Shown here: one piece after another, positions 47,080-57,576 of the stretch
Numbering within the stretch: the first letter of the stretch is position 1
Layout: each line of letters starts with the position of its first letter
NCBI RefSeq assembly: GCF_000283155.1
Contig: NW_004454181.1
Span: 21,718,079 to 21,782,078 of the forward strand
Origin: Ceratotherium simum simum
Lineage: Eukaryota; Chordata; Mammalia; Perissodactyla; Rhinocerotidae
DNA length: 64,000 bases
Direction: 5' to 3'
Position numbers and translations under genes: made by a program
Notes under the pieces: generated by a model
Told to the model about the DNA's origin: nothing
What the model saw: only the letters and a program-made list of their open reading frames with translations
Databases searched by the model: none

Positions 47080-47335
47080 CTGGGCCCTCCTTTAAAACAG
47101 GGCATCTTGAAGTATGAACTACCAACTTTATCCTGCTATACCTTTTTGCCCATAGTACATATCACCTTATAACATAATAAATGACTGACTTAATAATTAT
47201 GTCTATTTTTTTCGTCTCTTCTGTTAAGCTCCAGAAAAATAGATATCTTTCATCTACTGTGCTCACTGATATATGCCAAGCACCTGGAATAACTCTAGGC
47301 ATATAGTAGTTATAATAGTAGATATTATTGATTTG
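47080..47335 (+). repeat. L2 LINE 3' fragment
   Basis: CCTCCTTTAAAACAGGGCAT, GTTAAGCTCCAGAAAAATAG, ATGCCAAGCACCTGGAATAA and CTAGGCATATAGTAG follow the L2 3' order. Confidence 0.7.
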
Positions 47336-47504
47336 GACCATTTTTATCTACCCCAAGTATATATCAATAAGTTATATGGGGTAAAACATAAAAGTTTCCC
47401 TTCATTCAATCTTCCATAATGGTATTTTCTTCCTAAGGAGTTATTTCCAGGCAGATGCTTTTTTTTGGATCTGTCTGAAATACATGGTAGATGGGTCACC
47501 AGTT

Positions 47505-47600
47505 CTTGAATTACTTAACGAATATTTCTTAAGCACCTACCACGTGCTAAGCACTCTTCTAGATGATTTCCTTGATGGCATTCTCTCTAGTTGAGCCTCG
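47505..47600 (-). repeat. L2 or MIR 3' end fragment
   Basis: AATATTTCTTAAGCACCTAC and CACGTGCTAAGCACTCTTCT are the reverse of the shared L2/MIR 3' end. Confidence 0.6.
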
Positions 47601-48854
47601 GTATGGACTCACAGGTTGCTACTACTAATGGAGCAGATTTGCACTATAAGACTAAACTTCCCAGGTCCATGTGACCATTTGGACAAGAAAACTGAACTAG
47701 TCAGTCCATGTAATACTGCCCTAAGCCCAATTCCACTCCAGGTAACAGAATGTAGCAAAAAGTCCAAATGTAGGTCTTTCATAAATACCAGAAAGGAAAC
47801 CAACTATACCGAAGTTTATCCAGATGGCAGATATGGTTCTATTTTTGTCAATACCTTTCAAATGTAACCTAGTCAAGGCCCAATGAATAACTGTTGGATG
47901 AATGAGAAAACTTTATCCTCTAATGCTTTTCCCCTATGCTTCCGACCACAGAATCAGTAGTCTTTAATTGCAGCTCATTCACTTAGCGTAGTATTCAAAG
48001 AAATCGCTGTCATAAGGAGCTTAAAGATACCCTGCAGTCAATAACATGCTCCTCTGTTTGTACATCAGCAATGGTATAAAACAGAATCCAACAAACTTTG
48101 AAACTCCAGGACTTTATGTCTCCTTTTTTTGGTCTTATTTATTCTCCTTATTTGGTGCTGTCATTTCACGCCCTTAGTCTCCTCCGCTCTCAGTCTTTAA
48201 ACATCTAATTGCCATGTGTTCTGATGGATAAGCCCTTGGCCCTGGTCCCCTTTTCAGTAATAGAGGCTCTCTCTCTTTATCACCCTTTTTACAAAGGAGA
48301 TTTTCTTAATTAAACGATCTCTGCACTCATCATTTCCTAACTCTCATTTCATATCTGCTTTGCTAGATGATCACCAAGGTCCCCTTCCATTTCTAAAATT
48401 CTATGACATTTGTGCATGACAAATACCAAGGAGATCATAGAATTCATCACTCTTTTCTAAATTTTTTAGCACTATAGGCTGCTTTTTCATTTCAGTGATA
48501 TTTTACAGTCAATTTGCCTTTAGGTTTTCCTCACAGAATTATTTCCACAGACCAGAGGTTTTTTAGCTTCCAAAAGAACAGAACATCTGTGTCACTGGCA
48601 AGTACGTTCCATAACCATCTTAATGGTAAATGTTGAAAGAGCTAAAACTTTTGGTGTACTGAATGTTAGAGGAGGCAAATAGATGGAAACGATAACCCCC
48701 TTCTTCCTGGCTAAACCCACAGCAGACAGTGCCAATGGCTCCTAGACCACACTTCCTGCTGACAGAGGAAGCTGTCTCAGAGTACTTTTACAACATAGGG
48801 GACTTCAGGAAACCACTCTTGATGGATCTGAGTAGGTGCTGGAAACGGAACCTC
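47601..48854. other. Intergenic, nothing recognised
   Basis: No gene or confident repeat. Frames of 64-83 codons have no domains. Confidence 0.45.
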
Positions 48855-49130
48855 AGAACTGGCCTGAGTCTTCCTTTAAAACAAAGAATCTCCAAATATG
48901 AGTTACCACATTTATCCTGTTCTACTTTTATTTTTACCATAGAACATATCATTCTAACATAATATACAATTTACTTAGTCATTATGTTTATTATTTTTTG
49001 TCTCTCCTCCTAAAATATAAGCCCCACAAGGGCAGGGATACCTGTCTATTGTGCTCTGATGTAGGCCAAGCATCTGCCAGGCACATAGCAGGTACTCAGA
49101 AAATATATCTAATGAAGGAATGAATGATTT
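48855..49130 (+). repeat. L2 LINE 3' fragment
   Basis: CTTCCTTTAAAACAAAGAAT, TAAGCCCCACAAGGGCAGGG, CATCTGCCAGGCACATAGCA and GAAGGAATGAATGA follow L2 order; it parallels the fragment at 47080-47335. Confidence 0.82.
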
Positions 49131-49192
49131 TTTCCTCCACCAACATCAGAATGTCAAGGCCCAGGCCAGAGAGAAATGATTGCGGCCCCTAG

Positions 49193-49283
49193 GGCGCAAA
49201 ATTTAAGGAGGCACCCACTCTCAGGGCCAACCCTGCACAAGCACACCCATAAAGAGGCGAGAGGACTCCCTAAATTTTGTATC
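49193..49283. repeat. Inverted repeat, about 18-bp arms
   Basis: GGCGCAAAATTTAAGGAG at 49193-49210 is an approximate reverse complement of CTCCCTAAATTTTGTATCC at about 49266-49283. It is probably the core of a small old DNA element; family not recognised. Confidence 0.5.
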
Positions 49284-49609
49284 CTGGGGATTTCACTTGC
49301 CTCGCCCCAATCCCAGCTCTGAGAATCACCATTGTCAAAAACACAGATTTCTCACCACACACTGTAACTACTGAATCACAATCACTGGCGGGAGAGACGG
49401 TAGACTGGGAATTTCTTATCTAATGAGCTACTTGGTCATTCTTACACACAATTTTGTTTGAGAATCATTAATTAAGATTAAGCAGCATTGCCAAGATGAA
49501 TTTTTCACTAAACCATCTCTGGCCAGTTCCTTCTTCATCGCATTCAAGGCCTTTTACAAACTTTTAGTAGCTTAGCTTTCCTCCTTCTTCCCTAACAAAA
49601 GTCTAGTAG

Positions 49610-49845
49610 TAGCTAACACACAGTGTTCCCTAGCCCCAGACACTGCTCTAAGAACTTTACCACATATAAATCACCTAATTGTCATACAACGTCATGTAAT
49701 AGGTACTATCATTATTTCCATTTACATATGAGGAAACTGTGGCACAGAGAGTTTAAGTAATTCACCTGTGGTCACACAGCTAGTAAGGGCAGATTCAGGA
49801 TTCAAACCCACACAGCCTTGCTCCAGAGACTATGTTCTAGACAGA
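49610..49845 (-). repeat. MIR SINE, nearly full length
   Basis: AGACACTGCTCTAAGAACTT, TACATATGAGGAAACTGTGG, CACAGAGAGTTTAAGTAATT, GTCACACAGCTAGTAAGGGC and AGGATTCAAACCCACACAGC give the complete reverse MIR. Confidence 0.92.
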
Positions 49846-52654
49846 ATGCTTTCAACATTCTAGCTCAAAGGAAACTGTTCTCATGCAAGTGCTAGATCCT
49901 CTTGTATTTCTTCCTTCTCTTTATTTGGCTATTCTCTTTACTGAGAAAGCCTTTTGCAGTCACTTCTCTACCAAAAACCTTCCTATTGAAATCACACCCA
50001 TTCTCCATTATCCAAGTAGAATTGCATTTCCTCCATGACGCCATCTTCAAACTCCCTACTGAGAAGCATCCTCCCCTCTGTTGTGGTCATCTAACTTGGT
50101 TTCTCTATTCTATCTACATTAGGTTTTGTTGCAGAACTAACCAGACATGATTAAATACTTTGAAATACTAATCCTTATTAAGCCTTATTTCTTTTTACCC
50201 ACTGTCCCTTTCCCTCATCAAAGCACTGGCCGTGCCATTCTATACTCATTGTTTCTGGAGAAGGAAAAAATGTCATGAAGAGAAAAATGAAGTAAATTCT
50301 TGGCTTTTGAGTTTTGAAAGTCTAGCACATTCTCTTAGAAGAGAGCAGAAATTACTCACAAGCCCAGGCTACCAATTTGGGAAAACTTTTGATGAGTAAA
50401 GTTCAGAGAGATCTGGCTGATACCCCATTCCACTTACCAAATTGATTAAAAATATTCAATTGGGATTAGGAGTAGAGGGGAGGCAAGGAGGGAAGAGAGA
50501 TTTTGGGTTCATGAAAAAGGGGAGCCCTGCAACAAGTGCAGATGTGACAAACTCATATTAGTTTAGAGAGCGAGGAGAACAGAGAGAACCAGCATAAGAA
50601 TTCCAGGTAGAGCCCAAGAATTCCGGAGAAAAACCAGTGGCTGTCTACGTAGGCAGAGAGGGCATTATGCAGCCAGTCAGAGCATGACTCAGGCACAACA
50701 AAACATTGATTTGTCCCAAAGTAGCACAAAACCAGATAGAGTCGTAGAGAGCAGCATAGATGCTGTCTTAGCCTAATATGGCATTTCAGCAGCAGGATGA
50801 CCTTGCATGCACTCTGGGAAGACCGGAGAGAAAGCTGTACTTGAACTAGGGATGAGGGAGATTCATCAGTGTCTTGAATGGACAACAGACAACATGGCAA
50901 CAAGAGTATCAGTCATATATAAGCATAGACAGATAACGACCAGTCCATTTTCACAACCCACCCTTCACCAATCATGATCCTGATACCTTAGAACTCGGAC
51001 ATTCACCTCATACTTATCTCTTACATTCACTTTGCACCAGAATGTTTCCCTTGATTATGATCAACTCCCTAGATCAAGCCCTGGTATAGGAGGTGATCAG
51101 GCAGTACTTGCAAACAAATGATTGAAGTAGAGTAAATCTCACAAATTTGGAAATGGATATTTTTGCCAGGAAAATCCTCCAACAGCACTAGCAGTCATCA
51201 GAGTGACCAGTTAGAAGAATTTAGAAGTGGATGCTTCTATAATAGCTTATTATTCCCTGTCTAATCACAGATGTTTGGTGAAGATCAAAAACACCCCCAA
51301 ATCCTGAGTGAGTTCTAGAACACAGCAGTAATGAACACAGTAAAGAAAGCATATGGGAGATATGGCTATTTTATTTTGGTTTATAAAAATCACAGTGCAC
51401 TTTCTTAAAAGACTCACAAAAGAGATGACATTTGTTGAGGTCCCACCAGAGAGGGCCTTTGTGAAATTTGTTAAAAATGAATCACAGTTTCCAGCAAGTT
51501 TTCTTTGGGGAAACTTAGATGCTGGATTATCCTTAACTTCAAGTTAATTTGTACATATCAGACAACTGCAGGCCTTCATTTTTGATCAAGGGTAAAAAAA
51601 GGATATCAGTGTGTAGATTTCTTTTTAAAAATGGGAATACACAGCTGAAGAGGATAGAAATAATGAAAAGAAGAGGAATTGGACATAGTATAACAAAGCA
51701 AATCATTTTACTGTCTGACTACTACCACTATAGGAGCGTTTTGAACCAAAAGACTTGGATTTCAATTATTTTACAAATTAAAAAATTCAGAGAGACTGAT
51801 TTAAAAGGAAAGATATGTAAAAAGCAAATATCCGTGGGGAGTAGTCATTCCTTGAATGGGTGTTCGAAAGCTTATAATAGGACATAAGAATATTGAATAT
51901 TGGAGCATTCATCTCAAACCCATTGTGAATTTATTGTTTTTATAATAAGTCCTTCCAAATAAATAAGATTCAGGACCCAATCTCAGCCTTGGGACAACCA
52001 CAGGCAGCACTGGGTCACTTCGATGTGTCTGACATAACTGGCTCCACTATGGGCTGGTGGTCCTCATGCCACCCGTGCCCTTATTCTGGTGGTCCTTGTC
52101 TTCTGCTTGCAGACATAATGAACTCCTGGCTTCAGCAAACTAGCAGGGGTGGTGAGACTCAAGGACTGGGAAGGGCGATTCTGTCCTCAAAACCAGCTGT
52201 ATTCTTTTTACTTGTATTGAATCAACTGAAGCCTCATTAGTAAGACACTCCACATTTTCGGTGTTTTAGGAAATCTCATGCATTTTAGACAGGGGAGGAA
52301 CATGAAAATTAATAAAAATGTGAGTGTATATTGCAATATCAGGGGTTTAAAGGGAGGGTAGACTTGGATAGCTTCTTATTCAAACTATTTTTTAAAATAT
52401 TTTATCAAACTACTATTTGTATATCATTTAAAAATCGAACAAGACGACTTAAAATGAAAAACATCTGTCACCTTGCCAGCCTTCCCCAGCTTCCCACATC
52501 CCAGAGACATTTCAACTGTTTTTACTTGTTCCTTCTAATATATGCTTTCATGTTTCTTATTAGCATGATTATACTACAGATATTGATTTTTTAAATTTAG
52601 ATATTACCCACTGATTTGCTACTATGGAAGATGAGGATTTAACTCTTACATCAC
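49846..52654. other. Long intergenic stretch, nothing recognised
   Basis: No repeat or gene could be supported. Open frames of 116 codons (50553-50903, -) and 112 codons (51549-51887, +) lack any recognisable domain or signal and fall within what chance allows over this length. Confidence 0.45.
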
Positions 52655-52692
52655 CAGCCACCCCACCACCCAACCACCCCACCACCCCCACT
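52655..52692. repeat. (CCACC)n-like simple repeat
   Basis: CCACCCCACCACCCAACCAC and similar C/A units. Confidence 0.85.
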
Positions 52693-52814
52693 TACTTCCC
52701 TTCCTTCCTCCTCTTGATATAGTTGCATCACAGTTTTAATTAAATCCATATGTGGTTTTTAAAATCATTATTATGACTATGTAAATATTGTTCATTACTA
52801 AGCCAGGTACTATT

Positions 52815-52845
52815 TCAATTTCATTTCATTTCAAATTTCATTTTT
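52815..52845. repeat. (ATTTC)n simple repeat
   Basis: Four to five ATTTC pentamers with one interruption (TTCATTTCATTTCAAATTTC). Confidence 0.85.
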
Positions 52846-52947
52846 CTTGGAGTTAACTGCATTTTTTTAATCCTTTAAATATTTGCCTTTCTTTGACATT
52901 TGGCTTTTCCCAGACACTCCAGTTTTCCACCTCTAGGGTGATGGCCC

Positions 52948-53459
52948 TGTTACCGCCCCACGTGGGGCCTTCTGCTGGCCCCAAGACATGCCAATAGTCA
53001 AGAGGCAAGGTGGTAGGAGAAAAGGACTTTTTTTATTACTGCTTGCTAGCAAGAGGGATGATGGCCAACTAATGTCAGGGGAAAAAAAAAATCTTAATGG
53101 GAACAAGTCTTACAGCAGTTATATAGTCTGGTGGGTTATAGGAGAGGGGGTTAGGAATGTTGACCTTCTGGTCTTACAGACCAGGAGTTGCCACACCAGA
53201 TCTTTCAGTTTTCTTTGATGATGGCTATCAGTATAGATTCTCTGTTCGGGGGTCAGCACATTCCCAAGGAACTCAAAAGAACAAAGTTATCATCTTATCG
53301 CAGCTGGGAACTACATGCACAAGCAGGGGTCGTAAAATCTACAGAGCAGTTAGGTCTCCTGGAGGGTGCGTATTAGTCAGAGGTCATTCAAAGTTACAAT
53401 AGGGTTTCTTTTCTACAATATGGCTTCCTTCGTGTCAACCTTGTCTTGAGCTGATATCA
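52948..53459 (-). mobile_element. Solo LTR of an endogenous retrovirus, copy A, 4-bp TSD
   Basis: On the plus strand it starts TGTTACCGCCCCACGTGGGG and ends GTCTTGAGCTGATATCA. Both ends obey the TG...CA rule, and a reverse-strand AATAAA (plus TTTATT near 53030) sets the orientation. GCCC flanks it on both sides (52944-52947 and 53460-53463), a perfect 4-bp TSD. Inside are TGCCAATAGTCAAGAGGCAA, TGATGGCTATCAGTATAGAT and CTTTTCTACAATATGGCTTC, all shared with copy B. Length is 512 bp. No viral genes are present: only the recombination product of a former provirus remains. A 4-bp TSD fits an ERV1/gammaretrovirus-like group. Confidence 0.88.
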
Positions 53460-53463
53460 GCCC

Positions 53464-53775
53464 CAACTGTGACAACTGGAGTAACAAGTCTCTGCTCCAT
53501 ACATCTCTCTCAGCCAGCTAGCCCGGATACATCCTCATCACGATGGCCAAGAGAAAAAAGCAGAAGCAGCAATGTGTAAGCGTTTTTTCTAGCCTCCACA
53601 TGTTACATTTGCTAACATGTCACTGGCCAAGGCAAGTCACATGGCCAAACTCAGAATCATGAGGCAAGGAAATGGACTCTGACCCTTTGGTGGAAGAAAC
53701 TGCAAAGTCACATTGCAAATAAGTACAGATACAGGAAGGGATGAAGAACTGGGACCATTAATTTGATCAGTCTAC
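53464..53775. repeat. Old interspersed repeat, unclassified
   Basis: GTCACTGGCCAAGGCAAGTC, ACATGGCCAAACTCAGAATC and GATCAGTCTACCACAG resemble a common mammalian repeat that ends in 'caatctaccacag'. I cannot place it in a class. LTR copy A inserted at its left boundary region. Confidence 0.5.
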
Positions 53776-53789
53776 CACAGTCATTAATC

Positions 53790-54050
53790 AGGTAACCATA
53801 TATGAATAGGTTTCTTCTTCTCTTTATCTATTTGGTCTACTCTTGTGCTAATATTCTACTGTCTTAATTACTATAGCTTTATATTAGGTCTCACTATCTC
53901 GTAATATCAAGTCTTCCAGATTTGTTGTTATTCATGATTGTCTTGACTATTTTTGGCTCTTTGCATTTCCATATAAATTTTAGAATCAGTTGGTTAATTT
54001 CGACAAAAATACCTGTTGGGATTTTTGGTTGGGACTGCATTGAACTGACA
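53790..54050 (-). mobile_element. L1 LINE fragment 1 of 3, minus strand
   Basis: On the plus strand TTAATTACTATAGCTTTATA, TTGTCTTGACTATTTTTGGC, TAAATTTTAGAATCAGTTGG and GGGACTGCATTGAACTGACA match the reverse complement of L1 ORF2. The L1 then stops abruptly and resumes near 55105. Confidence 0.82.
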
Positions 54051-55104
54051 ATGTTGAAATGTACTTTGAGCCCTGTGCTCCTGGAAAAGAGCAAGGGTCA
54101 AGAAATCTCCCATTCTTTTGTGTTCCAGGAAAGAGCTTACTACAAAGAGCTGCCCTTCCTCTCATGATTTAGAGAAGATTCACAGATGCCCACCTTGTTT
54201 AACTATCAGAAATCCAGAAACAGAATCATTCATATGTGGTCACCTGATTAATGACTGTGATAGACACAGATCCTCCAAATTCCCATTCTTTGCTTCAGAA
54301 ATGATTAGCTGATCTCTTTGTACTCATTGACTAATCTGGAGAAAATGCCTGCTAACTTAACTAAACTTTAGTCAAGCTTCTATCCTCCTGCCAGACCCCT
54401 GAACTTTCACTTGCCCCTAAAGTTAAGGAAGCATTTGATTGCAGTACAAAGCGCCCCTCCCAAGAATCAACTGACCACACAGAAAAACATTCCCTGAACA
54501 ACTGTCTGACTGTGTTATTTTGTTCAGCCTACCTACCTGCCCCACTCCCCCACATCTGGTCCTTTCTAGTTCTGCTCACTCCTCACTGTAGAAGAAAAGC
54601 CTTTTTCTGCCTGACCTTTTAGATGCTTGCAGAGGTTATGTTCAGAGCAGTCCCCCTATTGCAATAGTACCCCTTTCCCTACTGCCATCATTTTCCCCTC
54701 TTTTTTTTTTTTTTTTTTGTGAAGAACATCAGCCCTGAGCTCACATCCCAGCCAATCGTCCTCTTTTTGCTGAGGAAGACCAGCCCTGAGCTAACATCTA
54801 TTGCCAATCCTCCTCCTTTTTTCCCTTTTTCTCCCCAAAGCTCCAGTAGATAGTTGTGTGCTATAGTTGCACATCCTGCTAGTTGCTGTATGTAGGACGC
54901 TGCCACAGCATGGCCTGATAAGCGGTGCGTTGATATGCGCCCGGGATCCAAACTGGGGCTGCCAGAAGTGGAGCACGCGCACTTTATCACTAAGCCATTG
55001 GGCCGGCACCTCCCCTCGTTTTAATAATTCCTTGACTAAAGTCTCTCCTTACCTAAATCTGGATACCTTTATGGCTGTGCTGAAACACAACCTCTGACTA
55101 AACA
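54051..55104 (+). mobile_element. LTR-like insertion into the L1 (contains an ERE)
   Basis: About 750 bp of non-L1 sequence (ERE excluded) lies between two L1 pieces. It has CAGAGCAGTCCCCCTATTGC, CCCTTTCCCTACTGCCATCA and, after the ERE, TTGACTAAAGTCTCTCCTTA, which reads like a decayed LTR polyadenylation region (AATAAAGTCTCTCCTTA in related elements). Exact ends and TSD were not resolved, so the LTR call is an inference. It is not related to solo LTR copies A and B. Confidence 0.5.
54701..55008 (-). mobile_element. ERE SINE, long-body form
   Basis: The minus strand shows TGCCGGCCCAATGGCTTAGT, a decayed B box (AGTTTGGATCCC), GGCCATGCTGTGGCAGCG, CTATCTACTGGAGCTTTGGG and GATGTTAGCTCAGG before a poly(A) (poly(T) at 54701-54718). 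TTTTCCCCTC on the left and CTCCCCTCGT on the right are consistent with an imperfect TSD. Confidence 0.95.
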
Positions 55105-55228
55105 ATTAATGTCTTTACAACATCAAGTTTTCCAGTTCATGAACATTGTTAAGGCTTATACTTCTTTAGATCTTTCTTTTTCCAATGATGTTTCGTATTT
55201 TTCAGCAGTGAGATCATGCATCTCCTTC
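55105..55228 (-). mobile_element. L1 LINE fragment 2 of 3, minus strand
   Basis: CATCAAGTTTTCCAGTTCAT and GAACATTGTTAAGGC, then TCTTTAGATCTTTCTTTTTC continue the L1 from 54050, in the region that normally reads 'ttccaatccatgaacatgg'. It is then cut by solo LTR copy B. Confidence 0.78.
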
Positions 55229-55779
55229 TGTTACCGCCCAAGATGGGAGGGTCATCTGCCCACCATAAGACATGCCAATAGTCAAGAGGCAAGGAGGTAG
55301 GAAAGAAAGGGCTTTATTACAGCTTGCTAGCAAGGGGGAAGACAGCAGACTAATGTCTGAAAGAACCATTTTACAGAACAAAGACTACAAGCCAGTTATT
55401 TAGGGGGCTGCTCTGCAAGTGGGGGAGGCATCTGGTCTCTGGGTGGGGCATTCATCTCATCTCAGGTGGGGCAGACATCTGGTCTTAGTTCCTGATAATC
55501 TTTTGTTTGACTGGCTATGCATCAGAGACTGGAGCACTGCCCCATACCCAGATCTTTCGGTTGTCACTGATGATGGCTATCAGCATAGACTCTGTGCCCA
55601 GGGGTCATCACATTCCTAAGGAACTCAAAAGAACAAAATTATCAACTTAACAGCAGCTGTGAGGGGCCATAAAATCTATAGAGCATGTCTGGGTTAGTTA
55701 ATCAGAGGTCAAAGTTACAAAATTGTTTCTTTTCTACAATATAGCTTCCTTATGTCAACCTCACGTTGAGCCGTTATCA
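55229..55779 (-). mobile_element. Solo LTR of an endogenous retrovirus, copy B, 4-bp TSD
   Basis: Plus-strand ends are TGTTACCGCCCAAGATGGGA and CACGTTGAGCCGTTATCA. CTTC occurs at 55225-55228 and 55780-55783, a perfect 4-bp TSD. Landmarks shared with copy A are TGCCAATAGTCAAGAGGCAA, GCTTGCTAGCAAG, TGATGGCTATCAGCATAGAC, GAACTCAAAAGAACAAA and CTTTTCTACAATATAGCTTC. At 551 bp it is longer, with an extra GGGGCAGACATCTGGTCTTA-type segment. No coding region remains. The L1 is continuous across it once it is removed. Confidence 0.9.
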
Positions 55780-56255
55780 CTTCCTTAGTTGTATTCCTAA
55801 GCAGATGTTTTTTGATACTATCATAAATGGTAATTTTTTAAAAATTCATTTTCTAAATGTTTGTGGCTAGAGTATACACTGATCATGTATCTAGTAACGT
55901 TACTAAAATCACTTATTAATTATAAGAGTTTGTCTATGGATTATTTTTGATTTTTCATATCCACAATCATGCTGTGAATAGTGACAAGTTCATTTTTTCC
56001 TTTCTAGTCTTCATGTTTTCTATTCTGTATTATCGGGTTATCGCACTGGCTAGGACCAACAGCACAATGTTTAAAGGCAATGGTAATGGCTAGCATGCTT
56101 ATCTCGTTCCCTATCTTAGGGTGAAAACCTTCAATAGTTTACTATTAAGTATTACATTTGCTGTAGTTTGTAGTTTTTGTATATATTTTTAATCAGATTA
56201 AGGAAATTCTCTTTCTAGTTTAAGAGTTTTTATCTATTATTAGCAAATATTTTTT
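55780..56255 (-). mobile_element. L1 LINE fragment 3 of 3, minus strand
   Basis: TTGTATTCCTAAGCAGATGT, CTATCATAAATGGTAATTTT, CACTGGCTAGGACCAACAGC, ATCTTAGGGTGAAAACCTTC and TAAGAGTTTTTATCTATTAT match reverse L1 ORF2 around the reverse-transcriptase region. With fragments 1 and 2 it forms one old L1 insertion. Confidence 0.85.
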
Positions 56256-56504
56256 GGGGAGCAGCTAGGATATATTCATAGAGGTGAAAATGGAGGAACA
56301 TTATATTTAATTGACTCTTTAAAGATCACATACAAGGAAGTTGTTTCAGTTTCCAACCCAAATATTCTGGATATCTCCTTTACCACTTCTCTCAAGAAAA
56401 ATAAATCCTCATGTTTTTTATAAGTTTGCATGTTTAGCAACTGTACCATCATATGAAAAAGTTGGAAAATCAATAACTTACTAATATGCATCCATTAGGG
56501 TGGG

Positions 56505-57000
56505 GGATACAATAAATTGCACAATTTTTATGGAGGGCAATTCATGAATATTAATTATAAGCCTTATCATATGCACATCATATGACCCTAAGATGTTTTC
56601 TTAAAGGTGATATTTTTAGGTACTAAATCCAATAAGTATGCAACTAGGTATGTACAATAAAATTTATTGAAGCATTGCTTTTAATAGCAAAAATGGTAAA
56701 AAAAAGGAAATAATCCAAATACCTAGCAATAGAAGAATGGATAAATACAACTATATTCATTGGCAAATATGGTATCACTACTACATTAGATTAACAATAA
56801 ACAAGACTGCATATATGGTATAAAATCATTTTCATTAAAAAAATCTGTATGTATATACATGCATATTTAAAGTATATAAGTACATATAAAAATGTTAGTA
56901 GTTATCTAATAAACCACACAAAATGTCTATAATACATATGTTTATGTATGTGTCAAAAATATCACCAAAAGGAAGTAATGATGATAGTAGCAAACAACAT
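56505..57000 (+). mobile_element. Old L1 (L1M-type) 3' UTR fragment
   Basis: TTTTTATGGAGGGCAATTCA, TATTGAAGCATTGCTTTTAA, CTAGCAATAGAAGAATGGAT and AATAAACAAGACTGCATATA are old-L1 3' landmarks. Confidence 0.78.
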
Positions 57001-57576
57001 TGTCATCACACGTCAACTGACTGTTTTTCTATTTTGATTCTTAAAGATTGTCATTTATTAGCCTAAGACTGAGCTTTGGCCTTGATTAAAGGATTCATTT
57101 CTGAAAACAGTGACTGAGCATTGGACCCTTTGGGGAAATATTAGTGTGAAATTTTAGACACAGCTAGAAACTCCAACAACATATATTGACAAATGTTAAT
57201 AAATTGAACTAAGTATGGGCTCTGATCTCTGCTATACCACCAAACTGTCATAACAATGATTACGATTTGTTAAACATGTATATGGCCTGACATTTGCTAC
57301 GCATTTTGCGTATATTAGCTCTCCCCAGTATTCTGCAGAAGAGGAAACCTAACGCTCTGATGGGTAACATTTATCATTTACCTATATAGATGAAATTACA
57401 TTAAGAAATTCACTGACAGCATTTGTAGCATGTATATAGCAAGTCCAAGAAAATTAACCTGAGATGTATGTGTATAGATAGACATACTTCTCTAATTTGT
57501 AAAAGGATTTTGCTATGACTGCTTTCATATTCGTCTATTCCTGTTTTGAAAGTACACTCAAAAAACTAAGCTTTTG
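57001..57576. other. Intergenic; weak MIR-like segment
   Basis: A diverged reverse MIR-like stretch lies at about 57265-57375 (GCAGAAGAGGAAACCTAACG). Nothing else was recognised. Confidence 0.4.

Noticed and set aside
50553..50903. 116-codon open frame on the minus strand outside a named repeat
   Set aside because: No domain, no conserved motif, no convincing promoter, splice or poly(A) context. Such a length is expected by chance in 64 kb.
51549..51887. 112-codon open frame on the plus strand
   Set aside because: Basic, low-information composition from AT-rich DNA; no recognisable family.
52948..55779. Possibility that the two solo LTRs bound one provirus
   Set aside because: Each has its own perfect 4-bp target duplication, the sequence between them is L1 and other repeats, and no retroviral genes are visible.
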